A DNA stretch of 64,000 nt from Toxotes chatareus (taxonomy: Eukaryota; Chordata; Actinopteri; Toxotidae), in NCBI GenBank assembly GCA_016801885.1, contig JAFBJY010000132.1, forward strand, positions 1 to 64,000, given 5' to 3'. The position numbers and the translations under genes were made by a program. This document shows, one piece after another, positions 1-12,032 of the stretch. Positions within the stretch are counted from its first letter, which is position 1, and every line of letters starts with the position of its first letter. The notes beneath the pieces are model-generated. The model did no database searches. It was given only the letters and a program-made list of their open reading frames with translations, and had not been told where the DNA came from.

Positions 1-299
1 TTCATCTTTTCACTTTTTCATAGTGAGGATAAAATATGGGTCAGGGCCCAATATTGGAACCTCTTTGCATGATCTAAAACTTGAGTCCTAAGGACCATGT
101 TCCTTTCGAATGAACCATTACATGGGGACAGATTGCAGTAACTTCAGAACAATTAGGTTTACACGCTGGATATATTGAGTATTTTAATTGCAACCTATTA
201 TTGCAACTTTTGTCTAGCAGACAAGGAAATGTAACAAACTGTTTTCAGTGATGATGACACAAGAAACATAACATTACATGATAAAGAAGAACTACATGT
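1..299. other. No recognisable feature
   Basis: A/T-rich sequence without a coding frame I recognise. It probably holds decayed upstream sequence of the pseudogene that follows. Confidence 0.3.
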
Positions 300-379
300 G
301 TTCATACTGCAGGGGATGTTGTAGAGAACCTAATGCCTAGATTTGGAGTTAAACAAACATGCCTTTACTCAATGATCTA

Positions 380-1470
380 GAGTACTTCAATGTTTCTGAC
401 AATTATGTGGTTGATATAATGCGCACAGGTGTGCTAGAGGTAGCACAACTGGAAGTCAAAGCTGCTTTTGGATACTTCTCAGACAACAACATCATATAGC
501 CGACGGGATATAAGTAACAGGATATACTCATATATTTCTGACGGTTATCTTGAGCGGAAAGAAAGAAAAACGTCCGACCAGGGTAAACCTGGAGCAGACC
601 GGCAATGGAATGAGTCTCAATGCTATTCAGACTCTTTGTTTGATCCGGAATGTGCCCTTGATATTTGGAGATGTTGTGCAAGAAAAATGCACACTGGCGA
701 CTGCTGCTGCTTTTATTTGCAAATTATTAATATCATATTTTTCTCCGGTCATTGAGTGAAGGTATGACCATTTGTCTGAAACATCTCATTATTGATCATC
801 ACCGTCTTTTCAAAATACTGTACCCTGATAGCGGGTTAATCCCCCAAACACCACTTCATGATACATTATGCAAGATCAATTGGCGAAGAAAAATAGGTCC
901 CATTCTTCACTTTTTGGGCAATGAGATTAGAGGCAAAACATAAGATTTTCAAAACACTGTCAAAAATTTCAAAAATAATAAATCTCCTACGCTAAAACAC
1001 CAAATGGTTATAGCATTCATTGGGAATCATTACCTTTAAAGTATTGATTGTGGATCTGTGAAATCACTCAAACATTGCCAACTTAGTAAATGGTGAAATG
1101 ATCATGAGACAGTTTGCATGATGACATTAACTCTGGCGATGATGTGGTCTCTTGGATCACTTGTTGTGGTACAGAATATATGAGTCTCTTGGTTTGTTCA
1201 AAAATGGAGGAGGGATGCCAGTATTTAGTCAAATAAAAGACATTGTTGGGTTTGGAGGACAATATTTTCTTGTAACAGAGGATTTTTGAGACACTTGGTT
1301 TTGCAGAGCATTTTCATTCCTACCATGTCTTGAAGGAGATGGAAATGTGTCTTCTTTGAAAGTTGACCAGCTTCATTTCTTTAAACAAGCGTTTGACCTG
1401 CAGACAACTAGAAACTTTGACAGAAGATGATGCAGCTATCATTGTTCCTGTTCTACCGTGCATTTTGTGA
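380..1470 (+). pseudogene. Decayed C-terminal half of a teleost multi-copy family (transposase-like, unnamed)
   Basis: Three frames on the plus strand carry successive pieces of one protein. A segment reading IYSYISDGYLERKERK (about 515-575) leads to GMSLNAIQTLCLIRNVPLIFGDV (550-690 frame), then to TICLKHLIIDHHRLFKILYP (about 770-830), and then to degenerate IGPILH and IRGK pieces (about 895-940). From memory of the family these correspond to the conserved central blocks 'LNAIQTLCLVRNLPLIFGD', 'YLKHLI.EHH.LFK.LYP' and 'IGPILHMWCMR.EAKH', known from many fish genomes and usually left unnamed. Later blocks (about 1000-1080 and 1380-1450, FDLQTTRNFD) continue the same order. At least two frameshifts and several stops make it non-functional. 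A zinc-finger piece that may belong to the same family type is at 46670-46980 on the other strand. The family assignment is recognition, not a search result. Confidence 0.6.
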
Positions 1471-1753
1471 AGAGACTTATTCTTAGAGTTGCCATGCATA
1501 TATAATGTAATGTAATACACTTTGGCAAAATGTTTTTAATTCCCTTTGTTTTGTAGAATTTGAAGAAAGAGAAGTGGATTTGAGCTTCCTGAAAAGGGAA
1601 AACTTTTAGTTTTTGTTTGTATGTCAAAATCCACACAGCCATTAGAACACTATTGTATGGCTTTCCAGTTAAATGAAAAAAGCATGTAACTGCTTAAAAT
1701 ATGCTTTGTATTCAGAAATGTATGTAGCATAAGTTTTGCATTTGCCAGGAAGT

Positions 1754-1759
1754 TAATAA
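1754..1759 (+). promoter_or_regulatory. Polyadenylation signal AATAAA
   Basis: AATAAA lies about 280 bp after the last recognisable coding block of the upstream pseudogene and on the same strand. It could be that gene's ancient 3' end. A single hexamer in A/T-rich DNA is weak evidence. Confidence 0.3.
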
Positions 1760-1997
1760 AATGTGAGGTGGCCTGCATTTAAACTCTCATTGGTTTTTTA
1801 AGCTCTGAATTTACTTCTTGCAGTGCTTTGATACACAACACTTTAAGTTTAGATTACAGAACTATACTTAGTAGCCAAAAACACTTACTGATTTGAATTA
1901 CATTTTTTACTCTTTATAGTGTGGCCAAAAAACACTGACAATGAATTTTTCTCTGTTATTGTGGCCAAAAACACTGAAATATACATTTTTTAACCCA
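1760..1997. other. No gene; short A/T-rich spacer with a local duplication
   Basis: The string GTGGCCAAAAA-CACTGA occurs twice about 40 bp apart (1920-1940 and 1961-1977), a small local duplication immediately before the LTR. Nothing else is recognisable. Confidence 0.35.
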
Positions 1998-2502
1998 TGT
2001 CATGAGGCAGCTCTGCTGCCTCTGGGGATTGTCTGTTGGTGGTCTCTTTTTCTGTTTGTTTTCTCTTTTTGTCTGTCTGGTTGGTGTGGGCGTGGTTTGG
2101 CGTTTTCCTGGCTGGGTCCTCCTCATCAGGACGATTCCAATCACCTGTGCTCATCCTGGTGGCAATCTACCTCCCTCTCAGAGTATAAGAGACTCAGTTT
2201 TCCAGTCGGTCCTCGCCAGATCGTACCGCCATCTTCCCGGTGACTAGATCTATGAGCCTCGTGATTTTTTCCTCCTTGTGATTTATTGCTTTGAATCTTC
2301 TCCTTTGTGGTTTTTGTCGACTTACCTTTTTGCCCCTCTCCTAACCGCTCACCTCTCCCTCCTTGCAGACTCCGCCGGTCTCCTCCTCCCCGTGCTTCCT
2401 TCCCTCAGCCGACACCGTTTTCCGGGATACCCCGCCGCCCTTAGTTCTTTTGGTTAGTCTTTTGTTTTCTCTGTGAATAAACTGTTTTTTACTCCCGAAG
2501 CA
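1998..2502 (+). mobile_element. Gypsy (sushi/Tf1-type) LTR, 3' end missing
   Basis: It begins TGTCATGAGG and follows the LTRs at 23008-23561 and 27916-28469 (reverse complement) almost base for base through TATAAG (2184-2189), the motif GCCAGATCGT (2215-2224) and the terminal GAATAAACTG block. Identity stops at the last shared bases, CCCGAAGC (about 2502), where the other copies continue for about 50 bp to a terminal CATGACA. The missing end is replaced by homopolymer-rich sequence, so the loss coincides with a sequence-quality change rather than an obvious biological junction. Confidence 0.9.
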
Positions 2503-3060
2503 AAATATTTTTATTTTTTTTAAACACAATTTTTAATATTAAATTAAAATTTTTTTAATTTTAAAACTGTTTGGGGTTAAGGAAAATTGGCCCACCTACT
2601 TTTTTTCCCCCCCGTCGAAAAAAAATTAAATTTTTTTTAAAGGGGGGTTTTGTTGTGGGGGGTAAGGGGGAAAAATTTTTTTTAAGGGGTTTTTTTTAAA
2701 CCCAAGGTTTTTAAAAAAGAATTTTTGGGGCCAAAAAAAGGTTGGGGATGGGTTGGGTTTTTAAAAGGGGGAAAAGGGCCGGGAAAAGGGTGGCCCTTTG
2801 CCCCGGTCTGGCAAACAAGGTTTTCCCGTGAAAATTTGTTGACTGCCCCCCTTTTTTGGAAGCCCCCCCAAAGCGGAACCCCTAAAAAAACAGGTGCCGA
2901 AAAAAGTAGGGGGAAAGGACCCCGGGGGAAAATTAAAGGCCCGGGAAAAAGTTTTTTTTAAAAAAAAAAAATATTTTTTTTAAAAAAGACCCAAAATTTT
3001 TTTTTAAAAAAAACCCTTTTAAGCTTTTTCATTTGATTTAAAAAACTTTTTTCTTCCGGG
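2503..3060. other. Homopolymer-rich anomalous sequence (probable artefact)
   Basis: Runs of 5-10 identical bases (G, T, A and C in turn) follow each other almost without interruption, with blocks such as long T tracts, then AAGGGG, then T tracts again. This looks like a low-quality read tail or degenerate consensus rather than evolved DNA. It starts exactly where the preceding LTR loses its last 50 bp. No coding potential should be read from it. Confidence 0.7.
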
Positions 3061-6000
3061 ATAGTTTTTAATAACTACTAAGTGTACAATTAAATTAACT
3101 TTTTACTGAGTTTTCCACCGGTTGTCATTTTTTCCTCAAAAGTTTGTTTAAAAAATTTGGGATACCACACTTTTGCTATTGCTTGTAGGTTTTGATCGAG
3201 ATTTAAGTTTAGATTATAAAGGAAACCAAACCGACCATGATGGGACCAGAGTTCCTTTTCTAAATCGGCCCGCCTTGGGGCTTTCCATGCCAAATTACCT
3301 TGATTCATGCAGTAATTTTGGACAGAAAACGAAAAAAACCAAGAGTCATAAGGAAAGGGGTTTCACCGGGTCTGAAACAAGAAAATTACAAAACACCGCA
3401 TTAAATAGGTGAAAATTCTAAAAAGCGAATATGAAAAACCACAAGGAGTTTTCTGATTGAAGGAAGGTTGAAAAAAGAGTAAACATATCTCCAAAATATA
3501 CCTTAAACACGAAAAGACCATTTTAAAATAATTTTAAAAATTAAATATATGATATTTTTACGATTAACCCTTGACAGCGCATTAACATTAACCAAAATCC
3601 ATCACTTTTATGTTTTTTAAGTGAATTTTTTTGCCAATTTAAAGAACGAGGCAATTTTACCAGGAATTTTGTATTTCCCTCCTCCAAAAATTCAAGAAGT
3701 TGAATTAATTGGCTTTTCTTTCCAGAGATTAGTCCTTTTACGGGAAAGGGGAAACCCATAGTTTTCTTCCCAGTTCACTTTAAAGCAAAAAAAAAGTGTT
3801 ATTATTCTTAGATATAGGCCAGTTTACGGGCAAAGTTTCCTATTGCATGAATTGGCAGGAAGGTTTTCATCATAATTTTCCCTATTTTCTTTAAAATCCT
3901 TCCCTTTGTAAAATAGGAAATAGTTTAACAAAACTTTTTTATAAATTTAATTTTAGATTAACTTCATTTTTTTAAAAGCTTTTTGGGTTACTTAACAATT
4001 GGTTGGCAAAATTTAGTTTGTGTGTGGAATTCGAGAATTGCTTTCTTGAGGTTTGAGACTGCTTTCTTTTGTATCAATGGGTTCTATTGGGCTCTTTGAA
4101 TGTATTTTTGGCAAAGATGTCCGTATTCGTCACTGAGTTTCAGCGCACCCCCTGGTTCCATGCGGAAGGCAGTAGGGTTTAATTAGTCAAAAATTTTAGG
4201 CGTTTGAGCGGGGGCCCTAGCCTCATGATCAGTAATGGATTTCCCCTCCAAAAGGACAAAAGGTTGTAAATATGAGAATTTCAGTGTGCTGAAGTCCATG
4301 CTACGAATGTGTCATCATTAAATGTGTTTGATATCTGCTGAATTAGAAATTTCCACCTCGGTTTACTTTCTGCTGGGGTGATTTCAGTGAAACATGTCCC
4401 GTTAAAATCTGGATGAATGGGAAGAAGTGAACATTTCCTAAATACGTTGCCACATGTGCTCGATGACAGTCCCATCTAAAATGTTGTAATTGAGTAGTCA
4501 TAATCAAACGTCATTGCTTAGGTTTTTCCTACCTTATACCTGTTTAAGAAATGAATTAAACTGCGCTTGACGGGGTGTTGATGTGACCAGTCAATCTGGG
4601 ATTTTAATTACTGGCAAGTCCCCAGGTTCATCTATGTATATTCAGGGAAAATTTTGAGATCGCTTTTAAGATGCCTGTTCGTAAGGCGCCAGCGTTGGTG
4701 TCCTGGGCCCTGAGATGCTCATCATGGAGCGTGTCTGGGCATGGTGTCAACCCGTGGGGAACCGTCTCATTTTCCTGGACACACGGTGTGTGATGGCACT
4801 CCGTTGGTGCTCAGTGTCTAGGGGATCAGGGTTCGCATCTGGCAAAACCTCTTCAGCTCATTGTTGTCATGGTTTGGGAGGCCCCAACGGGCTCCAGGGA
4901 ATGTGTTCACACGGGTAAGGCTGACCTTTGATCCACCCCGGCCAGCTTTTTTGACTGGTCAAGTGGCACCATTCAGGCGGTCCAGCACATGGAACACAAT
5001 TTTGCATCGACCAGCACGTTGCTGGGGTGTCCAAGGGGCTTCTTTAAGCGTCATTTATTTGCCGTTTCAAATTTGGCATGTTTATTGTGCCTTTTATACT
5101 TTTCATGTATCACCTTTTATTGAACCATGTATTAAGCACTATTTTAAGCAATGTTAAAGTGCTCATCCCTGTCATTTCGACCCGGCTCCGTATTTCGTTC
5201 ATGCTAATTATTAAAATTCTGTTTTAAAAATTTCTAAAAGTAGATCTTATCCGGAATTACTATTTACTAACCTACATTGAATATAATGATTTTTCTTTTT
5301 TCCTTTAAAATTGTTAGGATAGATTAAAAACAGAGGTTGTGTGTACTTACGCAAATTTAAACAGACATCTATATGAAGGTTAAGCTCGCTGAAATTCTCG
5401 AATTTTTTGTGAACTTAAAAATTGGATTAAGATGATTAGCTTACGACAGAAAAAACAACCGACTGTTGAAAGCTAGTGGCCACCATCATGGCGAGTAGAG
5501 CGCTTAAAGGTTTGTTAGCCGTGACAAACGGCGTACCGGGACAAGCTCAGGTAGTTAACGGAAAAACGGTGAATACTGCAGAAAATACTCTCACAGAAAT
5601 TATGAAACTCGGGAAAACAGTTTTTTGGAATCCTAGGTAGATTTGGTGGGGCGGAAGGGCTGAAAAGCAGGTTCAAGGGCAGTCTTTTTTCTGGAAACTT
5701 ATCACATTTTAGAACAAGACAAATTAATTTTAAAGCTTTGGTTAATTTTCCCTATGCAAACTACATTCAGATCATCATTGCCTCACCTTTTGTCTCTTCT
5801 GATAAATCGAATGTTGAATAGAACCATTTCCAATACATTTAAGAATTAATGGGCATTGAACTTCATAAATTTTTATTTCATAAATTTTATTGTTACTTTT
5901 AAAAGATTCAATTTAATATTTAAAATTTACAATTTTAATTATTAAATAAGCAAAATTACAATTTATTTTAAATGAAGTGAATTAAAAATGTACATTTTTT

Positions 6001-7960
6001 GGTATTTACATACCTGAAAACTATTTAAAGTATATTGTTTTTCAAAATGACAAATAATAGTAATTAACCTTTGAAAGCTTCAGGATTCTTACAGAGGAGG
6101 AAAAGCATGTGCTTTAAGAAAGTGAACATTAAGAGGTTTTTCAATGTAAAAACTGGAATCTTGGGTAATAGACGTTATTTTGGGGGGAGTTTTCGATTAT
6201 CAGGACCTTGCCAAGAAGTTAACAAGGTTTTGATTCTATGAAATTGTTTATCTGACCTAAGGGAGTTTTACCTTTTCTCGGATATGTGTAATCCTTTCTT
6301 TTTGTTTCAGAATGTGCACACAAGATGAGAAGTGACTTCTCAAATTTTTTTCCCAAATTGAAAATTTTTTTTTTAGAAAGCAGTACTAACCCAACTTATT
6401 TGTTTGAAGGTCAGGGGTTATCATATGATGTAAGAAAACTTCTCATAATTAGGCTACTTATCCCGATGGGATCTTATAAATGAGTTGTATCTGACCAGTA
6501 GGGAAGGTGAAGTGCCTGCTCTGTCCGCTGAAATTTTACAAGAAAGGGTTTTCAGAATGGAGAATTAAAGGTGGAAAATGCTTCTAGTTAGTACCACGGC
6601 AGTCCTAGTCCTGTCTGGGTTTGAAATCTGAGGAGGAGATAAATAAAATTAACGAACAGAGACAGGTTGGAATTGTGATGCATGAAAGCCACAACTTAAG
6701 GGACGCTGTGCAAAAACTGTTTTGGGGTTCCGGGAGTTAGCCTGTAGATTGATCTTTAGGGGTCCTTCAAGATCCTGAAGTAAGTATGTGCTTCCGTCTT
6801 TTGAATTTTGAGCTTTAAACTTAGGCCTTCATTAGGGTTCGACGAAATTTTGTAACCGAAGGGTTTTTATTCTGGTGCTCGGGTTTGCAGAGTCTTAAAA
6901 TTTACTTTAAATTCAGTTCTCGTGTGGTTTGTGAATCAATTGCTGCATTATTAATGGTTGCAATTCCAAATTAAATGACCTGTTGTGTATCCAGTTGCTC
7001 AGTCTTGAAGTCATTACATCCTTCCAACTCATTTGCGTAATAGTAGGGCTCCAGTCTCTGGGCAGATCTGGAATAGAAGGCTTGCTCTTGAAGTTGACGC
7101 CTATTTTTATTTTGAATTATTGGGGATGGGTGAGATCATGTGCTCTTAGTGACGGGCCTCAGTGTTTGATTGTATATTATGGATGAGTCGGTGTGGCATA
7201 ACCTGAGATCACCAAATTGATGAAGTAGATAAATTAAGCCCCCCAATTAAGAGATTATATCTTGAGATATGTATTCCGGGAGTACTGCTTTCGACTTTTG
7301 GAAGTGATGTTGCGTTTGTACTTGGTGATATGACATTCAGCCTTGCGACCCTTGGCTCCATGAACGCGGGAAAATTGATTAGTGGAAATCCCGCCCAAAA
7401 ATATGCACCTTTCTTAAGGTTGTCTAAAATTTGCTGACCGGTTGTTTTTAGCATGGTTTCCTCAATTTGCCATCCACGTGTACTGGCATGCAAGTCATAT
7501 GTATGATGTGCGTGACAAGTATGTATTACAACTTTTGAAATTACTTTGCAGGAAAAGACCTGTGAGAACACTTTTTCTGCCCGAGGCTATACTCCTTAAC
7601 GTCAAATTTGGCCTGTACTTCTGTGAAGCTGACAATAATTTGAGTCCCTATCCTATCTTCCGATTATACAAACAATGAGCACTGGTGACTATTTCAAATG
7701 GACTGGTGGTAATGGCCAATGCCGAGCTGAAACAGACCAGGGTTTAATACAGGCTCATCTCTAATTTTAATAGACTACAAGTTTACTCTCGGCCAGCTAA
7801 GGAGAAAGAGATGTGAGAGTTCAAAGCCGATCACAGCAAAGTGAGATCTACTGCCCGAGAAATTGTAGTTCCCAAATGCAGTTACTGTGGTCAAGAGTCC
7901 CAATAAGAAGATAAGCAGACCTCAAGATAAAGCTCCTCTATGGAACCTTCTATAGTTTGT
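3061..7960. other. About 4.9 kb with no recognisable gene or repeat
   Basis: No open frame above about 120 codons and no known transposon end, LTR or LINE tail could be recognised on either strand. The longest frames (7209-7571 minus, 4861-5157 plus) have no domain I know. The texture (frequent doubled and tripled letters) resembles the adjacent artefact-like tract, so part of it may be poor-quality consensus. The only local exception is a CpG-rich small frame at 5488-5640. Confidence 0.4.
5488..5640 (+). CDS. Possible 50-codon small ORF with a good start context
   Basis: An ATG in the context GCCACCATCATGG opens a 50-codon frame beginning MASRALKGLLAVTNGVPGQ and ending WNPR before TAG. The stretch is clearly richer in CpG and in codon-like triplets than the A/T-rich sequence on both sides, as a first exon or CpG-rich 5' exon would be. 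The final codons (CCT AGG TAG) contain AG|GT, so the stop could lie just past a splice donor and the frame could be an exon. I recognise no family. It lies in a doubtful-quality stretch. Confidence 0.2.
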   Translation: MASRALKGLLAVTNGVPGQAQVVNGKTVNTAENTLTEIMKLGKTVFWNPR

Positions 7961-8974
7961 CTTGAACAGGCCTCTTCCATGTTAAAGGAGTTTGACTTTT
8001 ACAAATTTTACTTATTTTTATGTGAGTGAGTGAACTGTGAACCACAAGTTTGCTGCTATGGTCTAATGCATAAACTTCAATTTTTACTGATTTATGTTTA
8101 ACTCTTTTTTTTTTTGAAAATACCAGCTGCTCTACAAAAAACATGCTAACCCCCCACATGTTTCATGTGATGTCTCGCATTTTTTCACCTAGTGACAAAG
8201 TCTAATGAACGAGTAAACTTTTACAATATATCAGGTGATTGACTTGCCTTAATTAAAAAGCTTGAGCGCCGTTCAAATATAAATGCTGCTGATACCTAAT
8301 TGCCTTTTAATTGGTAGTCCTACAAGGACATGAATTCTAGGTATTTATCACCAAGTCAAGGAGCCAAGAGACAATTACAAATCAAATTAATAGAAAGCAT
8401 GTCAAAGTTCGAACTTTGAATTAAGGAGAGTTTAAACAAGAGCTCTTCTAACCCAGATAACAAGTTTCAACCAAAAAGGAAGACACAGTAAGAGTGACAA
8501 TGCCCAGTTTGATTGACATGATCAAACAGCCCGCCCCGCCCCCTATTTGATAAATGCCAATTATAAAACACGCATTTCAAAACTGGAGTCTGACTGTCAA
8601 TAACAATGCGGGACAGCGTCTCAATTTGTGGGACGTGTGAAAAGTAATGGAAATGCGTGACCGTCCCGCACAAAGCGGGACATCTGGTCACCCTACCCTG
8701 GAGTTCATGAAGCATTTTATCATCGCGGTATGAGTAGCACAAGGCAACCGCATGTCGGTGTTTTAAGAGTATAATTTCCGGCTCAACGGCGCGAGACGCA
8801 GCTGAAAAGTCAGTTTTGGCTAGCATGCTAACAGTTGAGCTTATAAACTGTAGCCTTGCTGTTTTGAACAGCGGTGAGAAAGGCGTATTTTAACAGTGTG
8901 TAGTTGGGAGAAATTTTTACGTGAACATGTTATTCTCAGACATATGACATTTTCTTCCTTTATGTCAAGCCAAC
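7961..8974. other. Intergenic; repeat terminus-like stretch
   Basis: Mostly A/T-rich DNA. Around 8650-8700 the sequence includes GTCCCGC-ACAAA-GCGGGAC (8663-8681, a 7-bp inverted repeat with 5-bp loop) followed by CATCTGGTCACCCTA, a terminal-looking string common in vertebrate interspersed repeats. No coding frame here is convincing. Confidence 0.35.
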
Positions 8975-10330
8975 ATGTTGATTAAAGTACAACATGGAGG
9001 GAAGAAGAAGTACATTAAACTCAGAGGCTTGCTTCTTAGATTTTGTAACGTGGAGTTGTTATGGTATAGTCCAGCAGACGTTTTTCATCACCAGAGACTA
9101 CAATGCTGAAAGTCAGAGATCAACAGGGAGTAGAGGTGGATGAGGATGTGTTTCAGAGATCTCTGTTTTTGATCTATTATCTGATTGTGAGAAGTGGATG
9201 ATAAGAATTCCAAAGTACAGTATTTAATCAGTTCATATTAAGCTGTATGTGTTGTCTGCATTTCAGACCTCCCATCTACTGAAGCATCTATGAACCTGGC
9301 TGATCGTTCAGACCTGACAGAATATGTGACCCTCACTACTTGTGGTAAGCAGAGTTATAGGTAATGGTAATGTTTTGTCTTGAGACAGGTAATATCCAGC
9401 CAGGTATGTGATATAGTTTTAATGTACTGGACTTTAGATTTTATTTGCCTTATACTTGTGTGTGTGTGATCTTCAGATCTAAGTGTCCTGCAGCAAGGGT
9501 GTGAAGGCTCCTCCTCTCCAAGTCTGACAGATACACTGTCAGTCTCAAGCACTTTAAAAAAAAAATTGTAATTGTTTTCCAACTTTTATACAACTAGATT
9601 TTAATCATTGTTTATTAGACATAATTGCTAAAAAAAAATGCAAGTAATATGTAATAGGTATTAGATGAATGTATTTGCTTACAACATAGATCTAAGTGTA
9701 GTTGTAAATACGTTTATAATGTTTTCTTTTTGAGAATGTGGAGCAAATTCTTACTTCAAAACCAGCAGGGATGACTGTGATTAAAGGGTATGAACAGACT
9801 GGAAGTTTGAAATTTTCCACCACACGGTTACTGGTTAATATTATTGTCGCTCACATGCATGGAACAGAAGGAAAAAATATGTATATAAAACATATTTTAA
9901 AAAATAGTAAGAGATTTTTTTTCTCACTTGCAGTAGAGCTGCAGTTAAGCAACAAAAGAGTTCCATGCCCTCGGGATTGTTTCACTTTCCCCATCTTTGA
10001 AAGACCCATACTCCAAAAAAGTGATATGTAGGTTTAACTCCCTTGTTTGCAAATAAGCAACATACAGTATTTGTTCTTGAGACAGCTTTTTTCTTTCAGG
10101 AACACTTCTATGATATTCAAAGCAACAAAGGCCCTAACCCTTTTTCTTGAGTGGCGCATGAAGACTGTGCAACTGAAATCCAAAAGCACCGCTTCATCCC
10201 AGAGTAGAGTGGAGCTAAAAGGACGTCCCACATCATCCAGAACATATGATGATCAGCCAATCAGAGATTGGCTGATCATCATAAACTCAATAGAACAATG
10301 CACAGAGCAATATCATAAACACACTACTTA
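8975..10330 (+). pseudogene. N-terminal half of a second teleost multi-copy family, broken
   Basis: ATG at 8975 begins MLIKVQHGGKKKYIKL, an N-terminus I associate with a large unnamed family of fish proteins. An acidic 'GVEVDEDVF' block (about 9130-9160) follows, also typical of that family. Exon-like pieces come next: one at about 9270-9341 ending at a GTAAG donor, and one starting at about 9477 after TTCAG (DLSVLQQGCEGSSSPSL). The downstream frame has ILTSKPAGMTVIKGYEQTGSLKFSTTRLLVNIIVA (9746-9850) and, after frameshifts, LEWRMKTVQLKSKS (10149-10190). The order of blocks matches the family as I remember it. Several frameshifts and stops make it a pseudogene. It converges with the integrase pseudogene that ends at 10588 on the other strand. 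Confidence 0.5.
10245..10283. repeat. Perfect 17-bp inverted repeat (hairpin)
   Basis: Arms 10245-10261 and 10267-10283 are perfect reverse complements (TATGATGATCAGCCAAT and its complement) with a 5-base loop CAGAG. It lies in the 3' part of the plus-strand pseudogene. No terminator role is implied in a eukaryote. It may be a transposon footprint or a small palindromic duplication. Confidence 0.85.
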
Positions 10331-10587
10331 ATATATATAATGAGTGTGAAAGTACTTTTCACTCTGTCCCCAGAGTGGGACACAACATGGCTTTCTCTTC
10401 TGGAGCTGCTTCATCTTCTCACTCCACAACCAGCTGGCAGAAAGTGTCCCACAAAGATCAGCGTCATGGAAATAACTATCAAAATATGTGACTGTAGTCT
10501 AGGAGCAGTCTACAGTATGTGATTGTGTTTACACATGTTCACTTTGGATTTGTACCATTTCTTAAATACTTTGCAGTATTTTCTCTC

Positions 10588-12032
10588 TTAACATAATATA
10601 CAGATCAGCTGCAGCAAGTGCATCTGTTGGAGCATCCCATTCATTTTCTTCCATGAGGAGACAACACAGTTCAAAGACAGTTTCATCACATGGAAAATGG
10701 CCTTTGGAGTGCACTCTTCCATACACACAGATACTTCCTCCGTGGAAACAGGCTTCAGTCTGTTGACAGCACTGTGCAGCTCTGGGAATGAATACATCAC
10801 AATAGGCCGAGCTGATGCAACATCACCACTTGTTCTTGGTCGGATTTTGTGTGAGTTCCACGTGTTCACCACTTCATCAAGTTCTTCCTGCAAAGAAAGC
10901 AGTACAGTAGATAAAGACTATAAATATGTGAAATAGACTTTTATCAAGCAAGTGCTGCTAAAACTGAGGATCAGTTTGTTGTGCTGCCTTTAGGGATCAC
11001 TTTGTCTTGCCAATTTGACAACAATAACATGAACAGTTGATCCCATTGGTGCATTGAACAAAACTGAATACTATCAAAAAAGGAAATACTGTTGTGACGA
11101 GTACTACAAAAATATCAAACAGAATAAATTAGAGGAGAGAAGAAGAGTACTTGTGACTGTATTCTTCTTTTACTATGTTGGGTGAGGAAGCATTTTACCT
11201 GGACAAGATTAAGGAAACAGAATTGGATAAGACTTTTATCCAAAAAATCTCCTGTGAAATGTCCATCATCCTGAAAAGCTTGAAATAAGTTCATCCAGAA
11301 CTGTGCACTCTGTTTGCGGAGGATACCCCACCACGCTTCGATGCGCTGGTTGGTTGTGCTTCTTCCATAAAGGAAACTTTTCTCCCTGCAAAACTGTCAG
11401 TGTGGTTTCTTCATAAAAACATCTGCATTTCTTCTACACAACCATTTTCTGTGCCTCTGTCTGCGCGTATCCTCTCTGGACATCCACCAATACATGAAAC
11501 TGTTTTCATGAAGTAATTTGCAACCACTTTTGGATCATTGTTCGTGGTATATGCCTCCATCCACAAGACATAGCGGCTAAAACCGTCTATACAACCATTG
11601 ATGGCGATGCCATAGAGTTTTAGTTTGTTGTAGCCATCCATGTGCCAAAGTGCATTTGGCCCTCTGCAGCTGTACTGACGTCTTCTCAAGTGTCGTGCTC
11701 TTCTTAATTCCACACCCTGTGGATCAACCAGTCTGATGATTTGCCTTATGGTATCTTGCGAGACAACTAATCCCTGTTGAACTGCACGAAGATGTAGCCA
11801 CCGATAACCCTGCATCTGTCCATTTGTCATTATCTCATGTTGGACAAAAGCCAGGACTTCTTGCAAGTCTGACTGGTTCTTCCTTCTGAATAGACCAAGT
11901 CTTTTACAAATTCGTTTTAAAAGTACGAACACTTATAATAGTATGATTGTTGTGTGCCAAAATTGCAAGTATTTCTCTGTTGCTGAAAGAAAGTCTGAAG
12001 TACAGTCTGATTAAGTCATCCACATTTGACAT
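10588..12032 (-). pseudogene. Integrase-core (rve/DDE) transposase-like gene, two exons, frameshifted
   Basis: Exon 1 runs from ATG 12032 (MSNVDDLIRLYFRL) to 11199 and exon 2 from about 10893 to 10588. The intron starts GT at 11198 and ends TTTCTTTGCAG at about 10894. Catalytic-core signatures are in order: ALWHMDGYNKL (first Asp), GCIDGFSRYV, RIRADRGTEN (second Asp) and TTNQRIEAWWG (Glu). Exon 2 supplies EELDEVVNTWNSHKIRP and a cysteine-bearing C-terminus. Three breaks are visible: a one-base insertion in a T/A run near 11914 (between SVRTFK and KRLGLFRR), a TGA at 11413-11411 at a position where CGA fits (CpG decay), and a one-base shift near 11393. All three acidic residues are intact, so this is a young lesion set. 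The family is a metazoan rve-core lineage common in fish; whether it belongs to Ginger or another superfamily cannot be settled here. Confidence 0.75.
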
